From Occallatibacter gabretensis (GTDB lineage Bacteria; Acidobacteriota; Terriglobia; Terriglobales; Acidobacteriaceae), in NCBI RefSeq assembly GCF_001449115.1, contig NZ_LAIJ01000009.1:1680114-1744113 (forward strand): 64,000 nt of DNA. The letters are read 5' to 3'. Numbering within the stretch: position 1 is the first letter of the stretch; every line of letters begins with the position of its first letter. This document shows, piece after piece, positions 1-8,118 of the stretch. The position numbers were made by a program, and so were the translations under genes. The notes under the pieces were generated by a model. That model did no database searches and had not been told where the DNA came from. It saw only the letters and a list, made by a program, of their open reading frames with translations.

Positions 1-1
1 C

Positions 2-232
2 TCATTCCAGATCACCACAGTGCGCGGCATCAAGAATGTGATCTTCGGCGGAGACGGCATCTTTCTCGCACAAATGACCGGCCCCGGCACAGTATGGCTG
101 CAGACGCTGCCTCTTTCGCGGCTCGCGCATGCCATTGAACAGTATCTGCCGCACAACTCGCGCGAGGTTCCGCAGGCAGCTGCAGGAGGCGTCATCGGAG
201 GTATCGTAGGCTCCATCTTGAGCGGAGAGTAA
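2..232 (+). CDS. AIM24/TIGR00266-family protein, C-terminal part
   Basis: The reading frame is open from the left edge, so the 5' part lies outside the window. The visible 76 residues read ...TTVRGIKNVIFGGDGIF, then LAQMTGPGTVWLQTLPLSRL and a Gly-rich tail (AAAGGVIGGIVGSIL). This matches the C-terminal end of the AIM24 / TIGR00266 beta-roll family, whose members end in this 'gdGlFla.ltGpG.vwlQtlp' pattern. The biochemical role of bacterial members is not established. The stop codon is directly followed by the ATG of the next gene, which suggests co-transcription. The family call is by motif recognition only. Confidence 0.75.
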   Translation, partial: SFQITTVRGIKNVIFGGDGIFLAQMTGPGTVWLQTLPLSRLAHAIEQYLPHNSREVPQAAAGGVIGGIVGSILSGE

Positions 233-778
233 ATGCGATTGTTTCGATTCATGACGCAGGCAGCTCTTTCGCTTGCCGCAGCCGGCGCCTTGGCTCTTGC
301 ACCTCAGGAACAAGGCGCGAAGCCTCCTTCTGCCATCCCCTCGGGATTCCACTTTGAAGGCTCGTGGAATTGTGCGGGAGCTTTTCGCAACGGCAAGCCG
401 CATCGCTCCAGCATGACAGGCTCGATTGTCGTCGGCGATAAGTGGCTGGAGCTCATGGAGCAGGACATCGAACCTGCCACGGGTTACGTTGCAAAGTATC
501 TCATCGGTTACGACGCACAGCAGAAGCAGCTCGTCGAGTTCGACGCTAACAACTTCAGCGCAGCCACATACTCCAGTGCGGAAGGCTGGAAAAGCGATGT
601 ACTTACCCTGACCTCACCCATCAGCAGCGATTCCAAAGCTCCCTATGCTGCCAACCGCTTTGTGTTTTCTATCGTGAACCCGGATACCTTCACAATGGAC
701 TGGCAGGTCAGCAAGAGCGCACAATTCAATTGGATACCTGCCGATCACCTGGTCTGCAAGCGCAGCACGCAATCTTAG
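233..778 (+). CDS. Exported protein of unknown function
   Basis: A 181-residue protein that starts at the base after the upstream stop codon. Residues 1-25 form a signal peptide: basic start, Leu/Ala core, then a polar region beginning PQEQGAK. The mature part starts with a 'FEGSWNCAGAF' segment and continues with alternating beta-type sequence ('GDKWLELMEQD', 'GYDAQQKQLVEFD', 'LTLTSP', 'FTMDWQVS'), suggesting a small beta-barrel or lipocalin-like fold related in style to DUF1579 proteins. Two cysteines (one near the mature N-terminus, one near the C-terminus) could form a disulfide. I do not recognise a specific family. It probably sits in an operon with the AIM24-family gene. Confidence 0.7.
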   Translation: MRLFRFMTQAALSLAAAGALALAPQEQGAKPPSAIPSGFHFEGSWNCAGAFRNGKPHRSSMTGSIVVGDKWLELMEQDIEPATGYVAKYLIGYDAQQKQLVEFDANNFSAATYSSAEGWKSDVLTLTSPISSDSKAPYAANRFVFSIVNPDTFTMDWQVSKSAQFNWIPADHLVCKRSTQS

Positions 779-807
779 CTTCAATCCTAGCTCTCGAAGG
801 ATATTGA

Positions 808-1836
808 ATGGCGGCAACTGAAGAACGGGTGCAGACGCTGCGCGGTGCTATCGTCTTCGCCTTCGGTCTCGCGCTCGCCTGCTATCTGGCGTGGCTGCTG
901 CGGGCAGAGCTGCTTCTGCTCTTCGTCAGCGCGCTCTTTGCCATCGTACTGCGCCCCCTGGTGGAGTTCATCGCAGGCTTCAACATCCGTGGCTGGCGGC
1001 CCTTTCGCAAGTCTGCCATCGTCGTACTGATCTTTGCAGTCATCGCGGGATTGGGACTTTTCGTCTATCTGGCGCTGCCGCCGGTTTTGCGCGATCTGCG
1101 CGCCTTCGCACAGGAGATGCCCTCGCGCCTACCGGAGATTCAGGCCAAATTGCAGAAGGTTCCCTTTGCCGACCAGATCGATGCCGCCGGACTCGTCACC
1201 CAGGCGCAGGGAGCGCTTACGCAAAGCGCCAGCTTTGTCCTGCTTTCCATTAAAAATTGGGCCAATACTCTCTTCACCCTGGCCATGGGCCTCATTCTCA
1301 CCGTCTACTTCACGCTGGAAGGCGACGTCGCCTATCGCTGGGGGCTTTCCTTCTTTCCGCCGCTCAGCCGCATGCGTCTGGATGCTGCACTGCGTCGCGC
1401 CCAGATTCGCATGGGCCGCTGGCTGCTGGGCCAGTGCTCGTTGATGCTGATCTTCGGTGTGCTCAGCGTGATTGTTTACCTGCTTCTCGGCGTGCGCTAT
1501 GCCTACGCGCTCGGCGTTCTCAACGGTCTGCTGAACCTTATCCCGGTCCTTGGCGGAGCTGTCTCTATCGCCCTCGCGTTGCTGGCCGCGGCAGTAGATT
1601 CATGGGGCCGCGTCCTCGGCGTGGCCGTTTTCTATCTCGTATATCTGCAGATCGAGAATTCCATCCTCACGCCGCGCATTATGCGCCACAGTGTAGGTCT
1701 ACCCGGTCTCGCCATCCTCGTCGCTCTGTTGATCGGCTCAGCGCTGGCGGGCATCGTCGGAGCCCTCGTCTCTGTGCCCACGGCGGCCCTCGTCGCCGTG
1801 CTGGTGGATGAGTATCTGGTCTCGAAAGACAGCTAG
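808..1836 (+). CDS. AI-2E family (PerM/UPF0118) transporter
   Basis: A 342-residue integral membrane protein of the usual family length. Two N-terminal hydrophobic helices are followed by a third near residues 70-95, then a soluble amphipathic stretch (about 100-150, 'PSRLPEIQAKLQKVPF') and a C-terminal bundle of helices. The family signature region 'GVLNGLLNLIPVLGG' (about residues 236-250) is present, as is 'LAIVVALLIGSALAGIVG'-type sequence near the end. Family members export small molecules such as autoinducer-2 or act as Na+(Li+)/H+ antiporters; the substrate cannot be told from sequence. The weak Shine-Dalgarno (GAAGGATATTG) lies 30 bp downstream of the previous gene. Confidence 0.9.
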   Translation: MAATEERVQTLRGAIVFAFGLALACYLAWLLRAELLLLFVSALFAIVLRPLVEFIAGFNIRGWRPFRKSAIVVLIFAVIAGLGLFVYLALPPVLRDLRAFAQEMPSRLPEIQAKLQKVPFADQIDAAGLVTQAQGALTQSASFVLLSIKNWANTLFTLAMGLILTVYFTLEGDVAYRWGLSFFPPLSRMRLDAALRRAQIRMGRWLLGQCSLMLIFGVLSVIVYLLLGVRYAYALGVLNGLLNLIPVLGGAVSIALALLAAAVDSWGRVLGVAVFYLVYLQIENSILTPRIMRHSVGLPGLAILVALLIGSALAGIVGALVSVPTAALVAVLVDEYLVSKDS

Positions 1837-2180
1837 GCTCTGTTCGCCGAATCTGTGCGTGGGTTCTTTGTAGCTCGATGTCCAGGAAGTCCACAAAGTC
1901 CAGGCTGTTAGCGCAAATTAGCACAAATTTATTGCAGAACAACGAGACAGAACCTGCCCCGCAAGCTCACAATTGGCGACAATGCTGGGACGCCGGCGCG
2001 GGAAACAGAGCACTGTTCCCGCAGGAACAGGGTCCCAATCCGAGAAGACTCCGCGTTGTCACGATTGGATCACTGTTATCACCTTTAGTGTGACGCACTC
2101 CACAGCGGTACAGTTTGAGTCGGCCTGAACAAGCTACACGGCTCTGAATCACAGATGACTAATCAAGAGAGGAAAATCGA
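1837..2180. other. Intergenic region with one hairpin
   Basis: 344 bp without a convincing gene. The only structure I see is an imperfect inverted repeat at 2000-2020 (GGGAAACAG / CTGTTCCC with a one-base bulge), which has no T-tract, and a short direct repeat of GTCCA around 1880-1905. A good Shine-Dalgarno (AGAGAGG) precedes the next gene at 2181. A 71-codon ORF here (1878-2093) has no coding character and was rejected. Confidence 0.5.
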
Positions 2181-2690
2181 ATGACGCTTTACGAAACTCT
2201 GCTGGCCGGACAATTCAACGGGTATATTCTTCTGGCAAAACAAGGCTCCCAAACAACCTTCTTCGGTCGGGATCTGCAATACGGTCAAACACCCCAACCC
2301 TGGAGACTGATTCCGGCCTCCTTTGACTCAATCGTTGGAGCTCCACCAAATGACTGGAAGAAGACAGCGGGGTATGTCGTTTGCACGCCGGGCGAGCCCA
2401 AGTGCTGGACAGTACTTGGCACTGGGCCATATTCGATCAGCTCTCGGGATCTGCTTGCGAGCGGCATCCCGGATGATATTGATATATTCGGCGGCGAGGC
2501 CGCAGATCCAACAGCGGGAACAGTGAAAGTTTCCTGGGCGGCGCGCAATATTTATCTCGCGAACGCTCCGGACGGCTGGGTCTTCGGCGAAGGCACTCCT
2601 GAGGTATTCCAGGTGGGATTCCCATCCTACGTTGGGGGTATAAATTCAGGATTCAAATTGCCCTCGTCAATTATCTGGGGTAACCAATAG
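2181..2690 (+). CDS. Hypothetical protein
   Basis: A 169-residue protein with no signal peptide and no membrane segment. The start is supported by AAGAGAGGAAAATCG immediately upstream of ATG. The sequence is rich in Gly, Pro, Trp and aromatic residues ('PQPWRLIPASF', 'NDWKKTAGYVV', 'APDGWVFGEGTPEVF', 'GFPSYVGGINSGF'), which suggests a beta-rich fold, and it has two Cys six residues apart (CTPGEPKC). I recognise no family. Base composition looks lower in G+C than its neighbours and it stands alone between intergenic stretches, so it may be an accessory gene. Confidence 0.6.
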   Translation: MTLYETLLAGQFNGYILLAKQGSQTTFFGRDLQYGQTPQPWRLIPASFDSIVGAPPNDWKKTAGYVVCTPGEPKCWTVLGTGPYSISSRDLLASGIPDDIDIFGGEAADPTAGTVKVSWAARNIYLANAPDGWVFGEGTPEVFQVGFPSYVGGINSGFKLPSSIIWGNQ

Positions 2691-2730
2691 CCCGTAGGCA
2701 ATTGTGCCGAAAAGAATTGCCCAAGTACAA

Positions 2731-3690
2731 CTAACGCGATCCTGTACCAGCCGCCGCTGCTGTAGCCAGCAGCGGCGTGTCGGTCTGAACGGTTACACAG
2801 AAGGTCATCCCTGGCTTGATCACGGCCTGGTCGCCATGCGCCAGTAGTGTGGCAGGGCCAATCCCCGGAATCATCAGCAGGCCAACTGTGCGCTTCAGAT
2901 GGTTCGGTCCTTCCATCGTTTCTCCGCCAAGCACCGAAATGGTAATGCCGTTGGCGGCCAGCGCATTCACCTCGAAGACAATGTCGCCGGGTATGCCCGC
3001 GTGTCCCGGCGGGTCTGCCTGCGTCACCAGCGCATCCACGGTTGTCCCTTTGGCAAGGATCACCTTATCGCCTGCCATAATGTCCTGATCGAGCTGCAAA
3101 GGCAGCCTGTCGCCCACCTGCACGGCCTTCGAGTTAACTTGTGTGGCAGTCACCAGCCGCAGCTTTGTACCTGCGCGCAGCACGCCATCCGTGCTCAACG
3201 TTGCAGGCAGTACAGGGCTGCTGCCGGGAACCGTGTACTCTGCACGCGCGATCACGCTGTGCGTCATATTGGGAGCAATCGCCATGGCCTGCAGAACCGT
3301 GTCATGGCTGATCTTGACCGGTCCGGTGTACTTCTTTGATTTCGTTGTCGGCGACCAGCCATCGGTCGTGTAGTAAATGGTGGCGTAATGCGAGGGGCTG
3401 GTGATGCGCACCAGCGTACCGGTCGTTAGCTTGCCGGAACCGGAAGAGAATTTCGGTGCGCGCGTCATGGCCACCGCCGGAGCCTGATTCTGGGCCGCGT
3501 TCTGCGCGTCCTGCATTGCCTGCTGACTGGCTTGCTGCGAAGCCTGCATGGCCTGCTGATTCGCCTGCTGTGCAGCATCCATCGCCTGTTGAGCGGCCAT
3601 CATGCCTGGATCCTGCGCGCAGGCAACAGAGACGGCAGAAGAGAGAACTAGAGCAGAGAAAACAGAGCAGCTGAGCAAAAAGGCTTTCAT
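2731..3690 (-). CDS. Exported protein with QA-rich N-terminus and chitobiase-C-like domain
   Basis: The start at 3690 is chosen over the upstream ATG at 3747 because it gives a clean signal peptide (MKAFLLSCSVFSALVLSSAVSVACAQ) and has GGAGCAGGGG upstream. The mature protein (about 294 residues) begins with a low-complexity stretch of QQA/QAM repeats (precursor residues about 30-70, probably coiled coil). A segment 'ATIYYTTDGWSPTTKSKKY' follows, typical of the CHB_HEX_C_1 (chitobiase C-terminal, Ig-like) domain. The C-terminal half contains 'LVTATQVNSKAVQVGDRLPLQL' style beta sequence, found in acidobacterial secreted proteins of unknown role. No catalytic residues are recognisable. Likely periplasmic or surface-exposed. 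Confidence 0.7.
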   Translation of the reverse strand: MKAFLLSCSVFSALVLSSAVSVACAQDPGMMAAQQAMDAAQQANQQAMQASQQASQQAMQDAQNAAQNQAPAVAMTRAPKFSSGSGKLTTGTLVRITSPSHYATIYYTTDGWSPTTKSKKYTGPVKISHDTVLQAMAIAPNMTHSVIARAEYTVPGSSPVLPATLSTDGVLRAGTKLRLVTATQVNSKAVQVGDRLPLQLDQDIMAGDKVILAKGTTVDALVTQADPPGHAGIPGDIVFEVNALAANGITISVLGGETMEGPNHLKRTVGLLMIPGIGPATLLAHGDQAVIKPGMTFCVTVQTDTPLLATAAAAGTGSR

Positions 3691-3756
3691 ACTTTCACCC
3701 CTGCTCCTAGTGACGCTAGTGCGGGACCAAAAGTTGTGGTAGCTCAATCGAAAGTC

Positions 3757-5418
3757 TTACTGAGCCATCTGCGCCGCGTTCTTTGCCGCCCGCACTGCCG
3801 CCTTCATCGCGCCGCTCTCCGCAAACAGATGCACCAGTCCGCCGGAGAGTGTTGAGCCGCCAACAGCCTGCCCCGCAGGCGCGACATCTGGCCCCGCGCC
3901 ATACGCCATGCGCATCTCGCCCGTGCCCTGCATATCCAGAATCATCGCAGTCAGCTTGCGCGCCACCGGTAGCTCAAAGCTTTCGGCCACAAAGACCAGC
4001 TTGCCCCGCGTCGTAATCACCACCGGCCCTTCGTTGGTGGTGTAAACCAGCTCTTCCGTCCCCGCAGGCAGGTCCGCAGGCGGTGCCACAGAAACATCCT
4101 TCTTCAGTCCGGAATACTTTCTGCCCAGCGCGTTCGCATAGAGCTGCGCAAAGGCCTCCGCCGACTCATCGTTCTTCCACGCGGAAAGATAAAACAGCGC
4201 AATCGACTTCGTGTTTGCCTGCTCCTGCGGCGTCTTTGCGCTCTTAAGCTGCCCAGCCCAATAAATGCCGCCATCCCACGCCGGAGTCAGGCTTTTCGCT
4301 GCCTCGTCGCCACCAAACAGCTGCGTAAGAATGTGCAGGTCCAGTTGCCCCACCTGCCCAATGTCGTACGGCTTATACGTCCCATCCAGCAGCGGATGAA
4401 TATCCGGCAAGAGCGGCACCGCAGGTACATGCGATTTCTCAAACTCCAGCGGGTTGATGATCTCCCAGCTTGAAGAGGGCGGTTTATCCAGCGCGCCCGC
4501 AAACGCCGCCTCACGCCCGCGATCCATCCAGATGTCCTGCTCAAAGCTCAGCCCTTCGCGGTAAGGAAACATCAGCGACTCCGACAGAAGCAGCGGCGCG
4601 CGTGCCATCACCGGCGAGCTGTCCGGGTCCGCCATCTGCTGCTTCAGAAACTCCACTACCTCGGGATCTTTCAGCAAACTCCTGCCATGCGGCTTCAGCT
4701 CGTTGTCCACCATCACCGCTGTCGCCTGGCCCTCCGCCACGGCTTCGCGTGCGGTGTCAATCTCGTCCTTCGCCAGGTGGTCCGTATCTTCATGCGAATT
4801 CAGGGAGACATCGTTCGGCGTTTGGTCGTTCCACTTCTCCAGATCCACACGCTGATCCTGCAGCGCGTGCGTCAGCTCATGTGCCAGCACCGACTCCTGG
4901 TCATCCGGCTGCATCCAGTCCAGCAGATACACCGTCTTGGTCTTCGAATCGTAATAGGCCTCAATCTGCTCCGTCAGCAGCGCCAGCAGAAACGGCTTCA
5001 TGTCGAAGTCATGGTCCAGCAGTCCAAACTTTTTCAGCACAATCTCGCCGCGCTGCAGCCGCTTGGCGCCCTCGTCCTCGTCGAACTTGCCCTTCAGGTA
5101 GCTCTCCACCTCGGCGCGGCTGGTCAGTTTCCGCCCTACGGTCGCTTTCACAGTCAGCCCGGTCTCATCCGAGGAGAACTTCAGCAACTGATCCACCATG
5201 GCGAAGAGCTTCTTCGCCTGTTCCGGCGTAATGCGGGTCTCAGGCTGCCCGGCTTTGGATTTTTGAGCACTCTTGCCGGACGGATTCTGGCTCTGATTCT
5301 GCCCCGCTGGCGCTTGCTGGCCGGTGCCCACCCCCGAACACAGCGCCGCGCTCAAGGTAAGAAGCGCCGCTGCCTGCCAGCCGCTGCTCCGGAAACGCGC
5401 TCCAAACCCACTTGCCAT
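3757..5418 (-). CDS. Exported zincin-like metallopeptidase homologue
   Basis: The start at 5418 is chosen because AAGGAGAGCGGG lies just upstream; the frame remains open further 5' to 5526. The 553-residue product has an N-terminal basic then hydrophobic segment (signal peptide, 'AAALLTLSAALCSGV') and a Gln/Ser-rich linker. The zinc-binding motif HELTHALQDQ (HExxH) lies roughly one third in, and a downstream 'EGQATAVMVDNEL' helix could supply the third ligand Glu, as in gluzincins. The rest matches uncharacterised acidobacterial 'zincin-like' proteins rather than any named peptidase I can identify. Catalysis is plausible but substrate is unknown. It is 66 bp upstream of the QA-rich protein on the same strand. 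Confidence 0.7.
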   Translation of the reverse strand: MASGFGARFRSSGWQAAALLTLSAALCSGVGTGQQAPAGQNQSQNPSGKSAQKSKAGQPETRITPEQAKKLFAMVDQLLKFSSDETGLTVKATVGRKLTSRAEVESYLKGKFDEDEGAKRLQRGEIVLKKFGLLDHDFDMKPFLLALLTEQIEAYYDSKTKTVYLLDWMQPDDQESVLAHELTHALQDQRVDLEKWNDQTPNDVSLNSHEDTDHLAKDEIDTAREAVAEGQATAVMVDNELKPHGRSLLKDPEVVEFLKQQMADPDSSPVMARAPLLLSESLMFPYREGLSFEQDIWMDRGREAAFAGALDKPPSSSWEIINPLEFEKSHVPAVPLLPDIHPLLDGTYKPYDIGQVGQLDLHILTQLFGGDEAAKSLTPAWDGGIYWAGQLKSAKTPQEQANTKSIALFYLSAWKNDESAEAFAQLYANALGRKYSGLKKDVSVAPPADLPAGTEELVYTTNEGPVVITTRGKLVFVAESFELPVARKLTAMILDMQGTGEMRMAYGAGPDVAPAGQAVGGSTLSGGLVHLFAESGAMKAAVRAAKNAAQMAQ

Positions 5419-5541
5419 CCCGCTCTCCTTGAGTCCTGCCCGCAAACTCCGCATCTCTATCAAAGCTATAATCAACTGTTGTGATTGCGCAGCGAGGGCC
5501 GCGAAAAAATCCACGCCGCGCTGCAAAGTTCACTCAAAGAT

Positions 5542-6651
5542 ATGACGGAAACCGCACTTGACGCTACGCTTACCGAAACTCCCCTGGCCCGAATCCTCGC
5601 CGCCAGCGGTGCAGCTGGTCCATTCGCGCCCTTTCGCGGAGTCATCTCCATTGCCCAATTGGACGCGCCCCAGACCGAAATCGCTGCACTGTCTCACGGA
5701 GCCGCCGTTCACGACCTCGGCTGGCTGCGCCGTACCCAGGTGCGCGGAGAAGACAGCTTCCGCTGGCTCAGCGGCATGGTCACCAACACCGTCAGCGATC
5801 TGCCTGCCCACGGCGGCGCATGGAATCTGGTCCTCAACGCGCAGGGCCGCATCCAGGGCGATCTGATGGCGTGGCGCAGCGATGACGAGCTCGAAATCGA
5901 AATCGCCGCCGATCAGTACAACAAACTTCTCACTCATTTCGACCGTTTCATCATCATGGACGATGTTGAACTGGTGCCCGTCGAAGGCGTCACAGCCATC
6001 GGACTCACCGGACCCAAGGCTGCCGAAATCCTCACAAAAATCGGCGTCACTCCACTCGCCGAACCCCTGACCCAGATTCAAGCCCAAGCTGGCGGTCTCA
6101 GCCTCATCGTCCGCCGCAACTACGGCGCGCTCGCAGACCATTACACGCTCTGGGTCGCGGAAGACGACGCGCAGAAGCTCTGGCACGCTCTTATCACCGC
6201 TGGAGCGCAGCCCACCGGCATAACCTCGCTCGATGCCTTCCGCATCGCAGAAGGCATTCCGGTCTACGGTATCGACATCGCCGAGCGCGACCTGCCGCAG
6301 GAGGCCGTCTCTCAACAGACGGGCCAGCTCCACGCCCTGCACTTCAGCAAGGGCTGCTATCTCGGCCAGGAGATCGTCGAGCGCATCCGCTCCCGCGGCA
6401 ACGTCCACCGCCATTTGCGCCCAATCGAGATCGACGGCCCCTTGCCCGCTCCGGGCACGGAATTAACGCTGGAGAATACCGCCGCAGGTACAATCACATC
6501 GGTCGCTGAGCTTCAGTTGCCAGCAAGCACGCGCCGCTTCGCTCTCGCCATGATTCGCGCCGAAGCCGAAGCCCGAAATCTCCCACTGTCCTATGCTGCA
6601 TCTGAAGACTCAGGCACAGTCCGCATTCTCACTGCGCCGCCAACCTTATAA
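5542..6651 (+). CDS. ygfZ: YgfZ/GcvT folate-binding protein
   Basis: A 369-residue protein from the ATG at 5542; the frame extends upstream to 5485, but that segment overlaps the leader of the divergent gene and does not look like family sequence. It has the GcvT-like folate-binding fold: 'LSHGAAVHDLGWL' near the N-terminus, 'VLNAQGRIQGDLMAW', 'GLTGPKAAEIL'. It also carries the diagnostic YgfZ motif KGCYLGQEIVERIRSRG with the conserved Cys. YgfZ supports repair or assembly of certain Fe-S enzymes with tetrahydrofolate, which fits an organism with heavy Fe-S demand (ActB). First gene of a + strand operon with the DUF1844 gene, an MBL hydrolase and ribF. Confidence 0.9.
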   Translation: MTETALDATLTETPLARILAASGAAGPFAPFRGVISIAQLDAPQTEIAALSHGAAVHDLGWLRRTQVRGEDSFRWLSGMVTNTVSDLPAHGGAWNLVLNAQGRIQGDLMAWRSDDELEIEIAADQYNKLLTHFDRFIIMDDVELVPVEGVTAIGLTGPKAAEILTKIGVTPLAEPLTQIQAQAGGLSLIVRRNYGALADHYTLWVAEDDAQKLWHALITAGAQPTGITSLDAFRIAEGIPVYGIDIAERDLPQEAVSQQTGQLHALHFSKGCYLGQEIVERIRSRGNVHRHLRPIEIDGPLPAPGTELTLENTAAGTITSVAELQLPASTRRFALAMIRAEAEARNLPLSYAASEDSGTVRILTAPPTL

Positions 6652-6678
6652 ATTTTTTTGCGAACGGAAATAGAAACC

Positions 6679-7284
6679 ATGAGCGATACCCCTAAGTTCG
6701 AAGTCATTGACCGCCGCAAGCGCAAGCTGGAAGAAGAAGCCGCCGAAGCCCCTGCTGCCACTCCTGCCGCAACTACTGAGCCGCAACCGGAACCGAAGCC
6801 CGAACCATCCGCAGGCCCGCGCCTCGTCGTCAATGAGCCCGTACAGGCGCCGCCTGACGCAGAGCCGCAGGCCGACGGCGACCCACTGACCGAAGCCCCA
6901 ACCGCCGAGGAGAGCCGCGCGCAGAAGTCCGCCTATGACGCCTCCGCCGAGCACCTCGAGGACCTCATCCGCGCGCAAAACCCCGGCGCCGGCCCGTTGC
7001 CCCCAGTTACGTTTGACAGCCTGGTGCAACAGCTTTATCTCTCCACCATGATGCAGATGGGTGCCGGCACGCAGGAAGGCCAGCGTCCACGCGTCGACAT
7101 CCTCGGCGCGCGCCAGACCATCGATCTGCTCGGCATTCTTGCGGAAAAAACCAAGGGTAACGTCACCCCGCAGGAAGACCGCATGCTCCAGACTGTGCTC
7201 TTTGAAACCCGCATGGCCTTTCTTGAGCTCACCAACATGATTACCCTGCAGCCGCCTCCTCCGCCGCCGGTAGGGAAAAAATAG
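6679..7284 (+). CDS. DUF1844 domain protein
   Basis: A 201-residue protein from MSDTPKFEVIDRRKRK; the TTG at 6658 is less likely. The first ~105 residues are a charged, Ala/Pro/Glu-rich, presumably disordered region. The C-terminal ~90 residues carry the DUF1844 pattern 'FDSLVQQLYLSTMMQMG', 'DILGARQTIDLLGILAEKTKGN' and 'LQTVLFETRMAFLELTNMI'. The function of DUF1844 is not known; it is widespread in Acidobacteria and Deltaproteobacteria, often near ygfZ and an MBL-fold gene, as here. It ends 6 bp before the next gene, with a proline run (PPPPPPVGKK) at the C-terminus. Confidence 0.85.
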   Translation: MSDTPKFEVIDRRKRKLEEEAAEAPAATPAATTEPQPEPKPEPSAGPRLVVNEPVQAPPDAEPQADGDPLTEAPTAEESRAQKSAYDASAEHLEDLIRAQNPGAGPLPPVTFDSLVQQLYLSTMMQMGAGTQEGQRPRVDILGARQTIDLLGILAEKTKGNVTPQEDRMLQTVLFETRMAFLELTNMITLQPPPPPPVGKK

Positions 7285-7290
7285 CGACGA

Positions 7291-8118
7291 ATGCAGGCAC
7301 GCCTAACATTTCTGGGCAGCGGCACCTCCATGGGCGTCCCCACGCTCGGTTGCCGCTGTGCGGTCTGCACCAGTACAGACCCACACGACAAGCGGCTGCG
7401 ACCATCCGTCGTCATCGATTGGACGGGTGTTGAAGGCCAGCAGCGCACCGTCCTCGTCGATACCGGCCCCGACTTCCGCCAGCAGGCCCTGCGCCACGGA
7501 ATCACGCGTGTAGACGCCGTTCTCTACACGCATGACCACGCCGACCACATCCTCGGCATGGACGATCTGCGCCCCTACAGCTTCGCTGCCTTCCGCGCCG
7601 GCGGCCCTATCCCTCTTTACACCGATGCCGGCACTGCAAGCACGCTGGAGCGCATCTATCACTACACGCTCGCGCCCGGAGCCACCTACGCCAACCGAGC
7701 GCGCGTGGAGCTGCATCCGCTCACCGATCGCATCCGCATCCATGAGCTCGAAATCATTCGTATCCCCGTCGTGCATGGCCCGCAGGAGATCTCGGGATTT
7801 CGCTTTGGGGATGTGGCATATCTCACGGACGTCAGTTTCATCCCGGAATCAAGCTTCGATCTGCTCACCGGCCCCGGAAATTGCAGTCTAGAAAACCTCG
7901 TCCTCCCCTCGCTGCGCCACACTCCCCATCCCAGCCACGCCAATGTCGAGCAGGCTGTTGCCTGGGCAAAACGTATCGGAGCGCGCCACACCTGGCTTAC
8001 TCACATCGCGCACGAGCTCGGGCATGAAGAGACCAATAAGATGCTCCCCAGCGGCGTAGCGCTTGCGTATGACGGCCTCGAAATCCCAATCAATTTGAGC
8101 GAAGCGGGCCAGGAATGA
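7291..8118 (+). CDS. MBL-fold metal-dependent hydrolase, PhnP-like
   Basis: A 275-residue metallo-beta-lactamase-fold protein. The metal motif THDHADHILGMDDLRP (HxHxDH) is at about residues 80-95. The N-terminus 'LTFLGSGTSMGVPTLGCRCAVC' is typical of the PhnP / phosphoribosyl cyclic phosphate phosphodiesterase-like branch, where the Cys-x-Cys-x-x-Cys type cluster (here GCRCAVC) helps bind a structural zinc. Further ligands are likely His in 'VVHGPQE', Asp in 'YLTDVSF' and His in 'LTHIAHELGHE'. No phn genes are nearby, so a phosphonate role is not supported; a general phosphodiesterase activity is more likely. The last 4 bp overlap ribF (ATGA). Confidence 0.85.
   Translation: MQARLTFLGSGTSMGVPTLGCRCAVCTSTDPHDKRLRPSVVIDWTGVEGQQRTVLVDTGPDFRQQALRHGITRVDAVLYTHDHADHILGMDDLRPYSFAAFRAGGPIPLYTDAGTASTLERIYHYTLAPGATYANRARVELHPLTDRIRIHELEIIRIPVVHGPQEISGFRFGDVAYLTDVSFIPESSFDLLTGPGNCSLENLVLPSLRHTPHPSHANVEQAVAWAKRIGARHTWLTHIAHELGHEETNKMLPSGVALAYDGLEIPINLSEAGQE

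Noticed and set aside
1878..2093. 71-codon ORF in the gap after the AI-2E gene
   Set aside because: No ribosome site, no coding bias, includes the inverted repeat at 2000-2020.
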